Counted from the stretch's first letter, positions 43,402 through 53,267 are shown. The stretch is DNA of 64,000 nt from Actinopolyspora halophila DSM 43834 (GCF_000371785.1 NZ_AQUI01000002.1:4947352-5011351), one strand, 5' to 3'. The notes: generated from the sequence alone by a model not told the origin. A program made the numbers and translations.

Positions 43402-45117
43402 ATGGCTACTTCCGGTACGCGTCCGACACCGGTCCCCACGCGCGCGTCCGAAGGAGCACGCGCCCCGAAGGGTTCGGTACTCGTGGCGCTGAGCCGCACC
43501 ACCGATCCGAAGCAGATCGGGATGCTCTACCTCTCCACGGCTTTCACGTTCTTCCTCATCGGCGGCCTGCTGGCGATGTTCCTGCGCGCGGAGCTCGCCG
43601 CCCCCGGTCTGCAGGTGGTCTCGCAGGAGCAGTACAACCAGCTGTTCACCATGCACGGCACGATCATGCTGCTGCTGTTCGCCACCCCGATCCTGTTCGG
43701 ATTCGCCAACGTGGTGCTGCCGCTGCAGATCGGCGCTCCCGACGTGGCCTTCCCCCGGCTGAACGCGTTCTCCTACTGGCTGTTCCTGTTCGGCGGGCTG
43801 ATCGTGATCAGCGGCTTCATCACCCCCAACGGAGCGGCCGACTTCGGCTGGACCGCCTACACCCCGCTGGCCAGGGGCGAATACAACGCGGGGATCGGCG
43901 GGAACCTCTGGATCACGGGGCTGATCGTCTCCGGTCTCGGCACGATCCTCGGAGCGGTCAACATGATCACCTCGATCGTGTGCATGCGTGCCCCGGGCAT
44001 GACCATGTGGCGGATGCCGATCTTCACCTGGAACATCCTGGTCACCAGCCTGCTGATCCTGATCGCCTTCCCGATCCTGACCGCCGCGCTGTTCGGGTTG
44101 CTGGCCGACCGGCACCTCGGGGCGCACGTCTTCGACCCCGCCAACGGCGGCAGCGTGCTGTGGCAGCACCTGTTCTGGTTCTTCGGCCACCCCGAGGTCT
44201 ACATCGTCGCGCTGCCGTTCTTCGGCATCGTCACCGAGATCCTGCCCGTGTTCTCCCGCAAGCCGCTGTTCGGTTACACGGGACTGGTGTATGCCACTCT
44301 GACCATCGGTTTTCTGTCGGCGTTGGTCTGGGCCCACCACATGTTCGTCACCGGCGCCGTGCTGCTGCCGTTCTTCGCCTTCACGACGTTCCTGATCGCG
44401 GTGCCCACCGGAATCAAGTTCTTCAACTGGATCGGCACCATGTGGCGCGGCCAGATCACCTTCGAGTCCCCGATGCTGTTCAGCATCGGGTTCCTGGTGA
44501 CCTTCCTGTTCGGCGGGCTGACCGGGGTGCTGCTCGCCTCACCACCGCTGGACTTCCACGTCTCGGACACCTACTTCGTGGTCGCGCACTTCCACTACGT
44601 GCTGTTCGGCACGATCGTGTTCGCCGTGTTCGCGGGGCTCTACTTCTGGTTCCCCAAGATGACCGGCCGGATGATGGACGAGCGGCTGGCCAAGGCACAC
44701 TTCTGGCTGACCTTCATCGGCTTCCACACCACGTTCCTGGTGCAGCACTGGCTGGGCAACGAGGGGATGCCCCGGCGGTACGCCGACTACCTGCCCACGG
44801 ACGGGTTCACCACGCTCAACGTCATCTCCAGCGCGGGGGCGTTCCTGCTCGGCGCCTCGATGCTTCCGTTCCTGTGGAACGTGTTCAAGAGCTACCGCTA
44901 CGGCGCCGTGGTCAACGTCGACGACCCGTGGGGCCACGGCAACTCGCTGGAGTGGGCCACCTCCTGCCCACCGCCGCGGCACAACTTCCACGAGCTGCCG
45001 CGCATCAGGTCCATCCGCCCCGCCTTCGAGCTGCACTACCCGCACATGTCCGAACGGATGGAGCTGGAGGCCCACGTCACGCGGCAGCGGAACTCCGGCG
45101 GTGAGCACCGCGCCTGA
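43402..45117 (+). CDS. ctaD: Cytochrome c oxidase subunit I
   Basis: The catalytic membrane subunit of aa3 oxidase (571 residues, about 12 hydrophobic segments). Ligand motifs: [13 protein letters not shown] (heme a His), FGHPEVYI (CuB His and cross-linked Tyr), WAHHMF (CuB His pair) and [11 protein letters not shown] (heme a and a3 His). GGAGG ribosome site precedes ATG 43402. No other oxidase subunit genes are in the window; ctaD is commonly separate in actinobacteria. Its last 41 bp overlap the convergent membrane-protein gene. Confidence 0.96.
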   Translation: MATSGTRPTPVPTRASEGARAPKGSVLVALSRTTDPKQIGMLYLSTAFTFFLIGGLLAMFLRAELAAPGLQVVSQEQYNQLFTMHGTIMLLLFATPILFGFANVVLPLQIGAPDVAFPRLNAFSYWLFLFGGLIVISGFITPNGAADFGWTAYTPLARGEYNAGIGGNLWITGLIVSGLGTILGAVNMITSIVCMRAPGMTMWRMPIFTWNILVTSLLILIAFPILTAALFGLLADRHLGAHVFDPANGGSVLWQHLFWFFGHPEVYIVALPFFGIVTEILPVFSRKPLFGYTGLVYATLTIGFLSALVWAHHMFVTGAVLLPFFAFTTFLIAVPTGIKFFNWIGTMWRGQITFESPMLFSIGFLVTFLFGGLTGVLLASPPLDFHVSDTYFVVAHFHYVLFGTIVFAVFAGLYFWFPKMTGRMMDERLAKAHFWLTFIGFHTTFLVQHWLGNEGMPRRYADYLPTDGFTTLNVISSAGAFLLGASMLPFLWNVFKSYRYGAVVNVDDPWGHGNSLEWATSCPPPRHNFHELPRIRSIRPAFELHYPHMSERMELEAHVTRQRNSGGEHRA

Positions 45118-45595
45118 CCCTTCCCCTGGGTTTGTAGACGTTCAACGCGGTCAACGCGCTCAACGCCACCGTGGCCACGCAGGGCGCGACCACCGCCGGC
45201 ACGGCTCGCCCGCCGACCACCTCCCGGACCGGAACCGATTCCGCGGCCAGCACATCGGCGGCGATTCCCCCGGTCAGCGGCATCAGCGCGAAAACGACCA
45301 ACGCGGCCATCGCGGCGGTGCCGATCAGACTGATCAGCACCCACCAGTGCCGCAGCAGTCCCCACTTCGTGCCCAGCCCGATCACGATGCCGGAAGCCAG
45401 GGACAGCAGGCTCAACGGCAGGGTGACGAAGCGGACCAAGCCGCCCGCGGCTACGTAGACGGCGGTGCGCACCACCTCATCGCCTGCGAACAAGCCGGTG
45501 AGGTTCAGCGCGGCCAGACACAAGCTGGCTCCTGCCCAGCCGACCGTGACGACTAGGTGGCCGGAGAGCACGGCTTTTCGCGTACGGGGTTCCAT
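45077..45595 (-). CDS. Four-helix membrane protein, MarR-linked
   Basis: A 172-residue integral membrane protein. Hydrophobic segments start near [64 protein letters not shown] and [17 protein letters not shown]. The [15 protein letters not shown] loop is typical of a DUF2269-like or related small membrane family; I cannot name it surely. Strong GAGGGGG ribosome site before ATG 45595. It is divergent from a MarR gene with a shared operator and overlaps the convergent ctaD end by 41 bp. Confidence 0.75.
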   Translation of the reverse strand: MEPRTRKAVLSGHLVVTVGWAGASLCLAALNLTGLFAGDEVVRTAVYVAAGGLVRFVTLPLSLLSLASGIVIGLGTKWGLLRHWWVLISLIGTAAMAALVVFALMPLTGGIAADVLAAESVPVREVVGGRAVPAVVAPCVATVALSALTALNVYKPRGRVRRGAHRRSSAAA

Positions 45596-45651
45596 GCGGG
45601 AATCCCCCTCCCGGCTCGCTCCGCGAGTTCGTGCTGCTGACGAATCATTCA

Positions 45652-45676
45652 TACCATGAACGGTTCCTTCATGGTA
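45652..45676. promoter_or_regulatory. MarR operator in the divergent region
   Basis: TACCATGAA-N7-TTCATGGTA, a perfect 9-bp inverted repeat midway between the membrane-protein start (45595) and the MarR start (45687). Confidence 0.75.
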
Positions 45677-45686
45677 CCTTCTACCC

Positions 45687-46214
45687 GTGGGTAAGCGAAC
45701 GGCCGACGAACCGAACGAGCCGTGCGGAGCCTCCGCGGATTTCCCGGAGGGGAGCGTGGAGCCGCGTTCCGGCATACCGCTGCTGCTGACCCAGCTCGGG
45801 ACGCACTCGGCGGCGACCTTCGGCGAACGTGTCGCCGAACTGGGCCTCACCCCGCCCAAGGTGGGGGTCCTCCGGATGATCAGCACTCGCCCCGGCCTCA
45901 GTCAGCAGGCGCTCGCCGAAGCCCTCGACCTCCTGCCCAGCAAACTGGTCACCTTCGTGGACGAGCTCGAACAGGACGGCCACGTCACCCGGGCCAGGAA
46001 AAGCCGGGACCGTCGCGTCTACGAACTGAACACGACCGCGCGGGGCGACGAGGCCGTCGAACGGATCGGTGGGATCGCCGCGGAGCTGGACTCCGAGCTG
46101 ACGGGGAGTCTCACGAGCGCGGAACGCGATCGGCTGGAGGAGCTGCTCCGCAAGGTCGCCACGCACCGGGGCCTCTCACCGAACGTGCATCCGGGTTACC
46201 GCAGGATGAGCTGA
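45687..46214 (+). CDS. MarR-family transcriptional regulator
   Basis: A 175-residue winged-helix regulator. The recognition part is VLRMISTRPGLSQQALAEALDLLPSKLVTFVDELEQDGHVTRARKSRDRRVYELNTTARG (residues about 60-118), including the wing RKSRDRRVYEL. Helices at both ends form the dimer. GTG 45687 start. Divergent from a membrane-protein gene over a perfect palindrome, so it likely represses both genes and releases on binding an unknown compound. Confidence 0.88.
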   Translation: MGKRTADEPNEPCGASADFPEGSVEPRSGIPLLLTQLGTHSAATFGERVAELGLTPPKVGVLRMISTRPGLSQQALAEALDLLPSKLVTFVDELEQDGHVTRARKSRDRRVYELNTTARGDEAVERIGGIAAELDSELTGSLTSAERDRLEELLRKVATHRGLSPNVHPGYRRMS

Positions 46215-46310
46215 CCACACCCCGCGTCCCCTCCGGACGCGCAGCGCGGGCGGGGCTCCCACGTGCAGGCACCCCGGCTCGGCCGAGGTGAGCCGTGCCG
46301 CAAGAACGCC

Positions 46311-46931
46311 CTACTCCTCGGGCATCGGTGCGGCGCCGGGGATCTCCTCCCGGTACTCCCTGGTGCGCGGCGGCATGGTCGGACGCTGCTGCTCGATCCC
46401 CGCCGCGTCGAAGCGGGACGGGTGGGAGTTGTTGTTCGACAGGGGCTGGATCCGCTTGCCCGTGTTGACCACGCACCCCTTCCCGGGAAGGGCCTTGCAG
46501 ACGGGGCACTTGACCTGCAGCACGGTCCGACGAGCCCGGATGTCCTCGATCGCGTTATCGGCATCCTGCCCCCTGGCCTCCAACAACGCCGCCGTGGCTC
46601 GCTCCCAGCCGCGCAGCGACTCCTCCGCCGAGGGGCGTCGCTTCGCCTTGATCTCCGCGCTCTCCGCCTTCTGGATCTGCTGGTTCCGGTACTCCACCCA
46701 CTCCCGGTGGATCACGCTCGTCGACACGGAGGTGGAGTTCCTCCGGTAGTGCTCGACGACCACGGACTTGGCGAAGTCGGCCGGGATGTCGCCGAGCGCC
46801 GCGGCCCACGACTCCGCCGTCAGGTCGGCCTTGCCCTGCTGCTGCTCCGTCTTCGGATAGGCCAGGGACTCGAACGACTTGTCGTAACTGGCGACGAGCT
46901 GGAAAAGTTCGGGCAGCTCGTAGGTCTCCAT
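46311..46931 (-). CDS. Phage/plasmid-like zinc-finger protein
   Basis: A 206-residue protein. The N-terminal 60 residues resemble phage replisome organiser or loader-like helices (PELFQLVASYDKSFESLAYPKTEQQQ). The C-terminal part has CPVCKALPGKGCVVNTGKRI...NNNSHPSRFDAAG, the pattern of actinophage zinc-finger proteins (Cys-Cys with Cys-His). GAAGG ribosome site before ATG 46931. Partner of the 47.4-48.4 kb gene on the same strand, from which it is separated by an IS remnant. Confidence 0.6.
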   Translation of the reverse strand: METYELPELFQLVASYDKSFESLAYPKTEQQQGKADLTAESWAAALGDIPADFAKSVVVEHYRRNSTSVSTSVIHREWVEYRNQQIQKAESAEIKAKRRPSAEESLRGWERATAALLEARGQDADNAIEDIRARRTVLQVKCPVCKALPGKGCVVNTGKRIQPLSNNNSHPSRFDAAGIEQQRPTMPPRTREYREEIPGAAPMPEE

Positions 46932-47055
46932 TATCCTTCGGCGAGGGGACCCGTTGCTTCGGCTACGGGGTGGTTCGTCGCTACGACAGGCGACGCGCCT
47001 TCGCAGCCCGCACCGTGTGTCCTCTCGCCTCCTCCAATCCGATTAGACACGGTGC

Positions 47056-47420
47056 GTGCGCAGCAGTGGTGTGATTGTGACCGGGAAGGTTCGCCGGTTC
47101 CCCGGCGGTGTGTACGACCTCGGGTCGCACGTGGTGTGGTGCTCGAAGTATCGCCGCCGCGTTCTTCCGCCGCGTCGAAGCCGGGCAGAAACCCGGCTGT
47201 CCCCGATTCGAGGGGGCCGGTCGGTTCGACGCTGTGGAGTTCCCGAAGGACGGCGCCAACCGCGTCAACCAAGCCGAGTTCACCTGCCGACGATGCGGAC
47301 GCACCGCCAACGCGGAAATCGTCGGCTCGGTGAGCATCGCTTTCCGGGCCGGGCTGGTCCGCTGCGACGCCGCTCAGACGTCGTGGGAACCCCGCCGCCT
47401 CAGCGGTGGGTGGAGTCACT
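47056..47420 (+). mobile_element. Deleted IS200/IS605-family element (tnpA-tnpB remnant)
   Basis: Reading frame from 47056 gives KVRRFPGGVYDLGSHVVWCSKYRRRVL, a TnpA (IS200-type) N-terminus. Near 47153-47254, in another frame, AAFFRRVEAGQKPGCPRFEGAGRFDAVEFPKDG matches TnpB. It then runs in frame into CRRCGRTANAEIVGSVSIAFRAGL (47255-47330), the TnpB C-terminal zinc ribbon. Most of TnpA and the TnpB RuvC core are missing, so the element cannot move alone. It lies on the plus strand between two minus-strand genes. Confidence 0.78.
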
Positions 47421-48396
47421 GGGCTCCCTCCTCGTTCGAGGACCCGTCGACATCGACGACCCTGGAATCGTCCTCCCGGTCACGAATGCTCGCACGCAGC
47501 CGCTGCTTGTTCTGCGCGGCGACGTAGTGCGCCTGCCTGGGCAGGTCGAACGCCCTGCGGCCGAACGTGGGTTCGGGCAGGCACTTCGGGCACTTCCGCA
47601 CCCGCCCGTCGTCCTGCTCGATGTAACCGTTGTCGCACTCCGCGTTGCCGCAGTGCCCCGGCAACGGCCGCGTGCGCGCGACGGTGCTGCCGGACGAGGA
47701 GTCCGGGATCGTGACCTTCCGCTGTTCGGAGCTGCCGGGGCGCGCGGGCTTCGCGGAGCTCTTGGCGACCTCCCCGCCCGAGGAGCCGTCGTACACGTCG
47801 CGCGCGGAACGCTGGAGCGCCTCCCCGTAGCACTCGGGGAACTTGCTGGGGGCGGCCTTCTTGTCCCTCCAGATGTTGAGGGCCGCTATGAGGTCGCCGG
47901 TGTTCGCCAGCGGGGACAGCTCCCGCTTGGACCGGATCTCCTTGGCCAGCTTCTCCAGTATGGAGTCGGGAAACGGCGTCTTCTGCTGCTCGGCCCACTG
48001 GCGCACGATGCTCTCCGAGGTCATCGTGTTCGCCGAGGGGGCATCGCCCGCGGACTCCTGCTCGGGTTCGCGTTGCGGGGCCTGCTTGGCCACCGGGGCG
48101 GTGACCTCGGTGGCCAGGGTGGTGCGCTCGCCGCGGGACACGGCGCCGGAGTGAACCGTCCAGCGCACGCTGCCCGACTCGGAGGCCCCGGTGAGCCATC
48201 CGCTCCGCTCCAGCTCGGCCACCAGCGCTATCGGGTCCGCGGCCCCGGCCGAAGCCAGGTCGTCCAGTCGAACGCGGCCGTTGGCCTGGATGAGTGCGTA
48301 CGCTGCTCGGGCCTGCAGGCTCACGGAATTGTCCAGAGCCAGTTCGATCGGGACGGCCGTCCAGCCGTCCCACCCAACAGAAAGCGCACCATCCAT
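47416..48396 (-). CDS. Phage/plasmid-like replication protein with HTH region
   Basis: A 326-residue protein. N-terminal 85 residues form winged-helix-like HTH (DNSVSLQARAAYALIQANGRVRLDDLASAG). A middle helix-rich part (IVRQWAEQQKTPFPDSILEKLAKEIRSKRELSPLANTGDLIAALNIWRDKK) resembles replisome organiser proteins. A late CGNAECDNGYIEQDDGRVRKCPKC gives a four-Cys finger. GGAGGAG ribosome site before ATG 48396. Likely part of an old integrated element with the gene at 46.3 kb; no integrase is present. Confidence 0.6.
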   Translation of the reverse strand: MDGALSVGWDGWTAVPIELALDNSVSLQARAAYALIQANGRVRLDDLASAGAADPIALVAELERSGWLTGASESGSVRWTVHSGAVSRGERTTLATEVTAPVAKQAPQREPEQESAGDAPSANTMTSESIVRQWAEQQKTPFPDSILEKLAKEIRSKRELSPLANTGDLIAALNIWRDKKAAPSKFPECYGEALQRSARDVYDGSSGGEVAKSSAKPARPGSSEQRKVTIPDSSSGSTVARTRPLPGHCGNAECDNGYIEQDDGRVRKCPKCLPEPTFGRRAFDLPRQAHYVAAQNKQRLRASIRDREDDSRVVDVDGSSNEEGAQ

Positions 48397-48843
48397 AGGA
48401 CGACTCCTCCATCGGTGTCACACGCCGTGCCGGGACAGGCTATACCTGCGGACACGGGACACCGACAACGTGAGCCGAACTCGGGCCACGTCGCATCGAG
48501 GTTCTCCGTTCGGGCCGTCGTAGGTGCTCGGGTCGCGTCCCGGAGAACACCCTGCCTCACCACCCCCGCGGGGGACCGTGCGACAACACCCCAGCCCTGT
48601 CATCCGGTCGAGTGAAACAGGGCCGATCACGTACGTGGCACCGTTCATAATCGATGCAGGAACAAACCTCGAACGGGTAACGTTGTGGTGTGCCGGGATG
48701 CGCGACGACGCGCGCCCCGCCTCGGGCCGAGAGCCCACGCTCAGTCGACTGTCATCCAATCTCTCAACCGCCGGTGAGGACCCGACAAGTCCCGCGGCGT
48801 ACGAAGCTGTCGGCATGTTCGCGCAACACCGGAGGAGTAAGCG
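48397..48843. other. 447-bp region without a recognised gene
   Basis: Divergent promoter region between the replication-like gene (minus) and the MFS gene (plus). I saw no repeat, RNA or strong operator in it. Confidence 0.45.
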
Positions 48844-50100
48844 TTGCCTGTTGCCCTGCTGGCATTAGCCATCGCGGCGTTCGGGATCGGCACCACCGAG
48901 TTCGTCATGATGGGGCTGCTTCCCGAAGTGGCCACCGACATGGACGTGACGATCTCCGCCGCGGGTGGATACATCTCGCTGTACGCGCTCGGGGTCGTCG
49001 TCGGCGCACCGTTGCTCACCGTCGCGGGGATGCGCGTGCGCAGGAAGACCATGCTGCTGAGCATGCTGGGATTGTTCATCGTGGGCAACCTGCTGTCCGC
49101 CTTCGCCCCCACCCACCTCTCGCTGCTGGGCGCGCGGTTCATCGCCGGGCTGCCGCACGGAACGTTCTTCGGCATCGGCGCCGTGGTCGCCGCTAGCCTC
49201 GTCAGCAGGGACAAGCGCGGGCGGGCCATCTCGATGATGTTCGTCGGTCTCACCGTGGCCAACATCATCGGCGTGCCGCTGGGCACCCTGCTGGGACAGG
49301 CCATCAACTGGCGCTGGACCTTCGGCTTCGTCGCGCTGATCGGGGCCGCGGCGCTGATCGCGGTCGGCGCGCTGGTGCCGCGCCAGGCCAAGCCGACCGA
49401 GGCCAGCCTGCGCGGCGAGATGACCGCGTTCAAGCGCCCGCAGGTGTGGCTGGCCTTCGCGGTCGTGGTGTTCGGCTTCGGCGCGATGTTCTCCTTCTAC
49501 AGCTACATCAAGCCGCTGCTGATCCAGGTGAGCGGCTACACCCCTGTGGGGGCGACCGTGCTGCTCGCCCTGTTCGGAACCGGTATGACGCTGGGGACCG
49601 TGATCGGCGGCAGGTTGGCCGACCACTCCCCGATGCGGACGCTGTACGGCTTCCTGACCGCGCTGGCGATCGTGCTGATGATGTTCACCTTCACCGCGGA
49701 GAGCACGGTCCTCGTCGCGGCCAACGTCTTCCTCGTCGGCCTGACCGGTTTCGCCGCGATACCGAGCATCCAGGCACGGATCCTGGACCAGGCCAAGGAG
49801 GCTCCGTCCCTGGGTTCGGCGAGCATCCAGTCCACCTTCAACATCGCCAACTCGCTCGGCGCCTACCTCGGCGGGCTGGTCATCGCCGCCGGCTTCGGGC
49901 TCATCGCCCCGAGCTGGGTCGGCGCGATACTCGCGCTCGTGGGGCTGGCCTTCGCGGTGCTGTCCGGCAGGCTGGACCGGGTGGGCCGTGCCGGGGGCAC
50001 CACCGCCACGACGGAGGTGCACGGCAGGCACACCGCTCCCGCCCGGGGCGGTGCGGAACCGGTGGACGCGGGGCGCGGTCCCGGTGACCGGACCGGCTGA
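48844..50100 (+). CDS. MFS transporter of the DHA1 (AraJ/Cml-like) family
   Basis: A 418-residue exporter with 12 hydrophobic segments. Motif A-like RVRRKTMLLSMLGL and DRRGR-type DKRGRAISMMFVGL are visible, as is ATEFVMMGLLPEVATDM-like TTEFVMMGLLPEV near the N-terminus, typical of DHA1 members such as chloramphenicol/arabinose efflux proteins. TTG 48844 start has GGAGGAG six bases upstream. C-terminal 35 residues are polar. Substrate unknown. Confidence 0.9.
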   Translation: MPVALLALAIAAFGIGTTEFVMMGLLPEVATDMDVTISAAGGYISLYALGVVVGAPLLTVAGMRVRRKTMLLSMLGLFIVGNLLSAFAPTHLSLLGARFIAGLPHGTFFGIGAVVAASLVSRDKRGRAISMMFVGLTVANIIGVPLGTLLGQAINWRWTFGFVALIGAAALIAVGALVPRQAKPTEASLRGEMTAFKRPQVWLAFAVVVFGFGAMFSFYSYIKPLLIQVSGYTPVGATVLLALFGTGMTLGTVIGGRLADHSPMRTLYGFLTALAIVLMMFTFTAESTVLVAANVFLVGLTGFAAIPSIQARILDQAKEAPSLGSASIQSTFNIANSLGAYLGGLVIAAGFGLIAPSWVGAILALVGLAFAVLSGRLDRVGRAGGTTATTEVHGRHTAPARGGAEPVDAGRGPGDRTG

Positions 50101-50362
50101 CTGATCTCTTCCGGCCGAACCGTCGGAGTGGGGGTCGGGTTTTTCCCCCGACGGGGCGGAGCGGGAACACCGGTGAGCCGCGACGCGCGAGCGGGCGCGC
50201 CGGGCGCGTACGAGCGGAGCGTGCTGAAATCGCCACACCGGGAATGCTTGATCGATTCCACTGGTTGACCGGAACGGTGCCGTCTCATCCGAACGGACGC
50301 GTCCACCACGCCCGTTCGGATGAGCCGTGCTACGAGTCGACATTCGTGAAGGGAAAAACCGC

Positions 50363-51193
50363 ATGAACCAGGTTCCGAACATCACGCTCAACACAGGCGC
50401 CAAGATGCCGCAGCTGGGTTTCGGCGTTTTCCAGATCCCGTCCGACGAGGTCGTCGCGCCGGTTCAGACCGCTGTCGAGGCGGGCTACCGCAGCATCGAC
50501 ACCGCAGCGGCGTACGGCAACGAGGCGGGGGTCGGCAAGGCCATCTCCCAGGCCGGGGTGTCCCGTGATGAGCTGTTCGTGACCACCAAGCTGTGGAATG
50601 ACAGTCAGGGTTACGACAACGCGCTGCGCGCGTTCGACGACAGCCTGAACAAACTCGGGTTGGACTACGTCGACCTGTACCTGATCCACTGGCCGATGCC
50701 CGGCCAGGACGCCTACGTGGACACCTGGAAGGCGTTCGAGAAGCTGCACTCCGAGGGCAGGGCCAAGGCCATCGGGGTTTCCAACTTCCACAAGGCCCAC
50801 CTGCGCAGGCTGTTCGACGAGACCGGCATCGTGCCTGCCGTGAACCAGATCGAGCTGCACCCCAACCTGCAGCAGTCCGAGCTGCGCGAGTTCCACACCG
50901 AGAACGGCATCGTCACCGAGGCGTGGAGCCCCATCGGCCAGGGCAAGGGCCTGCTGGAGAACTCCGGGCTGCAGACGATGGCCGAGAAGTACGGCAAGAC
51001 CGCCGCGCAGGTCGTGCTGCGCTGGCACGTCCAGCTGGGCCACGTGGCCATCCCCAAGTCCGCGACTCCCTCGCGGGTGCGGGAGAACCTCGACGTGTTC
51101 GACTTCGAGCTCAGCGCGGACGACATGGCCGCGATCGGCGAGCTGGAGACCGGCAACCGCGTCGGCCCGGACCCGGACGTCTTCGGAGCGTGA
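50363..51193 (+). CDS. Aldo/keto reductase
   Basis: A 276-residue NADPH-dependent AKR (AKR5-like, 2,5-diketo-D-gluconate reductase group). TIM-barrel catalytic tetrad: Asp in YRSIDTAAAYGNE (with Tyr), Lys in VTTKLWND, His in YLIHWPMPG. AKR signatures include LGFGVFQIP and IPKSATPSRVRENL at the C-terminus. GGGAAAA before ATG 50363. Ends at a strong terminator. Physiological substrate unknown. Confidence 0.93.
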   Translation: MNQVPNITLNTGAKMPQLGFGVFQIPSDEVVAPVQTAVEAGYRSIDTAAAYGNEAGVGKAISQAGVSRDELFVTTKLWNDSQGYDNALRAFDDSLNKLGLDYVDLYLIHWPMPGQDAYVDTWKAFEKLHSEGRAKAIGVSNFHKAHLRRLFDETGIVPAVNQIELHPNLQQSELREFHTENGIVTEAWSPIGQGKGLLENSGLQTMAEKYGKTAAQVVLRWHVQLGHVAIPKSATPSRVRENLDVFDFELSADDMAAIGELETGNRVGPDPDVFGA

Positions 51194-51238
51194 CCTCCGA
51201 TCCGTCCCCGCGCGGGCGGGGCGGTTTCTCTCCCTGGA

Positions 51239-51268
51239 GCGGGGCGTGCCGCGGCACGTCCCGCTTTT
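51239..51268 (+). terminator. Rho-independent terminator after the aldo/keto reductase
   Basis: Stem GCGGGGCGTGC with GCACGTCCCGC (one G-U) and a CGCG loop, followed by TTTT. 46 bases past the stop codon. Confidence 0.8.
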
Positions 51269-51435
51269 CGTGTTTCCACCCGCGAGGCGGACCGAGTTCC
51301 CCGCCGTGCCGCGGGTGTCGGAGGGCGCCCGGAAAACTCCTCGTGGAGCTTTTCCGGTCGAGTTGTTGGTCGGGTCGGATCATTTCGACGCGGCAGCACC
51401 GGAACGCCCCACGACAAGGGGACGGAGGACCTCGA

Positions 51436-52590
51436 TCAGGCCATCCCCACGCGCACGGAGGGATAAGCCAGACCACGCAGGATGTTGCTGCCGGAGCGCA
51501 GCGAGATCACCTGGCTGCGGGTGGCGATCCATCCGGGGAACTTGCCGATGCGCTGCAACGGCGTGCGCCGCTGCGCCGAGGTCAGCGCTGCCGTGCGGGA
51601 AACCTTGGCCACCCTGGGGCGACGTTGCTGCTCGTAGTCCCGCAACATCGGTTCCGGAACCCCCTCCACGCGCGACAGCGCGGAGGAGAGCAGCCAGGCG
51701 TCCTCCATGGTCTGGTTGGCGGCCTGGGCCACGGCGGGCGGCATGGCGTGCGCGGCGTCGCCGATCAGCGTGGTGCGGGGCCCGCCCCACACCTTGGGGA
51801 TCTGGTGCCGGATGTGCGGGAAGAAACCGAGGTCCTCGTCGGTGACGGAGGCCAACAGCTCCTCCACCGGATCCGGCCAACCGGTGAAGGCCGCCCGCAG
51901 GTCCGAAACCGTCAGCTCGGGGTGGTCCTCGCTCCACGGCATGTCGAACCACCAGTGGAGCAGGCCGTCCCCGGCGGGGATGAGCCCGCAGTGCCCGTCC
52001 CGCCCGGCGATGTTCAGCGTCTGGTAACCGTGCGCTATCGGGAGGTCGCTGTAGGTGAGGCCCTGCCAGCTGGCCCAGCCGGTCAGCCGCGCGGGTTCCC
52101 CTCCGAGAACCGTGCGCCGCACCATCGAACGCTGCCCGTCCGCACCGACCACCACGTCTCCGGTCTCCGAGCTGCCGTCCTCGAAATCGGCGACGACGTG
52201 GTCGGCGAACTCACGGACACCGACGCAGCGCCTGCCGAAGCGGAAGATCCCGCTCGGCAGTGCCTCCGCCATCCTGTTCAGCAGCTCACGCCGGGGAATC
52301 TCCACCGTGGGGGCACCGAGACGCTCCGTGACCTCGTCGAGATCGGCTTCCCAGAGCATCCTGCCCGCCGCGGTCATGGCACGCAGGCTGTGCAGCTGAC
52401 GACCGACGCCCTCGAGGGAGATCCCCAGCCCACTCAACGCGGCCGTACCGTTGCTCCAGATGGTCACCCCGGCCCCGCCGTCCCGGAGCCGGTCCGCGTG
52501 CTCGTAGATCCGAACCCGGTGACCCTTGTCGAGCAGGCCCTTGGCCACGGCGAGTCCGCCTACGCCTCCCCCGATGACCAGAACCCGCAT
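51436..52590 (-). CDS. FAD-dependent monooxygenase
   Basis: A 384-residue flavoprotein of the PHBH (class A) type. FAD motif VIGGGVGGLAVA at residues 4-15, a DG motif at VVVGADGQRSMVR (near 150), and the second FAD motif TLIGDAAHAMPPAVAQAANQ (near 280). The FRFGRRC and TLNIAGRDGHCG parts suit an aromatic or polyketide hydroxylase. ATG 52590 with ACGGAG nearby. Substrate unknown; no biosynthetic genes are adjacent. Confidence 0.9.
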   Translation of the reverse strand: MRVLVIGGGVGGLAVAKGLLDKGHRVRIYEHADRLRDGGAGVTIWSNGTAALSGLGISLEGVGRQLHSLRAMTAAGRMLWEADLDEVTERLGAPTVEIPRRELLNRMAEALPSGIFRFGRRCVGVREFADHVVADFEDGSSETGDVVVGADGQRSMVRRTVLGGEPARLTGWASWQGLTYSDLPIAHGYQTLNIAGRDGHCGLIPAGDGLLHWWFDMPWSEDHPELTVSDLRAAFTGWPDPVEELLASVTDEDLGFFPHIRHQIPKVWGGPRTTLIGDAAHAMPPAVAQAANQTMEDAWLLSSALSRVEGVPEPMLRDYEQQRRPRVAKVSRTAALTSAQRRTPLQRIGKFPGWIATRSQVISLRSGSNILRGLAYPSVRVGMA

Positions 52591-52843
52591 CGTCTCCGTC
52601 CGTTCGAAAACCGGCATCCCTGCAGAGTGGGCGAGTCGCCCGCCGGTGGGCCCACCCCTGGCCCGTCTGCGACGCCGATTTTATCCGGAACGTTTCGGAC
52701 GGAGCCATTATCCTTGCTCACATCCGGATCACCCGGTTCGCCTGCCCGGCCGAGCCGTGGATCGACGAGCAGCGGACCACTGCGTACCGCTCGTCGCCGT
52801 CTTCAGCTCCGGGGCCCGGGTTGCGGCCGACCGGCATTACCGT

Positions 52844-53044
52844 TCAGCCTGTAAGCTCAAGGAAACGACCGGCGACCAACCCGGGTTCTTCGTCCCCGTC
52901 GAAGCGCACCCACAGCACGGGACCGTCGAACACGTCCGGCAGACCGGTCGCGGTCTCGACCACGGTCCCGATCTGATCCTGAAAGCGACCGAACGAAGCG
53001 CGCACACGCGTGCCGGGCTCCAACGGACTCGATGACTGCTCCAT
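52844..53044 (-). CDS. Small hypothetical protein
   Basis: A 66-residue protein, EPGTRVRASFGRFQDQIGTVVE then VLWVRFDGDEEPGLVAGRFLEL, resembling a short KOW/SH3-like beta barrel. ATG 53044 chosen; no good ribosome site, and GTG 53092 is an alternative. Unknown function. Confidence 0.45.
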   Translation of the reverse strand: MEQSSSPLEPGTRVRASFGRFQDQIGTVVETATGLPDVFDGPVLWVRFDGDEEPGLVAGRFLELTG

Positions 53045-53267
53045 GAGAATGGACGGTACGTGCCCGCTCCAGGCGATGAAAATCGCACCCACCGCTCCCG
53101 CGATTCAGGCATGTGCGCAGGGAATAAACACCCCCCACACGAGGTGCCGGAGATCACATCCGATCAGGGGTGACTGCTGTCACGGTACCCGATCGTGCAC
53201 CTGCCCTCGGTTCCGTTCGCAACGGAGCGGCGACGATGGAACGGGGCGCCGAAAACGGGAAGGAAAC

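Noticed and set aside
53170-53183. GTGAC-N4-GTCAC palindrome upstream of the YigZ gene
   Set aside because: Short, about 85 bp from the start, and without a matching copy or regulator; could be chance in this GC-rich sequence.
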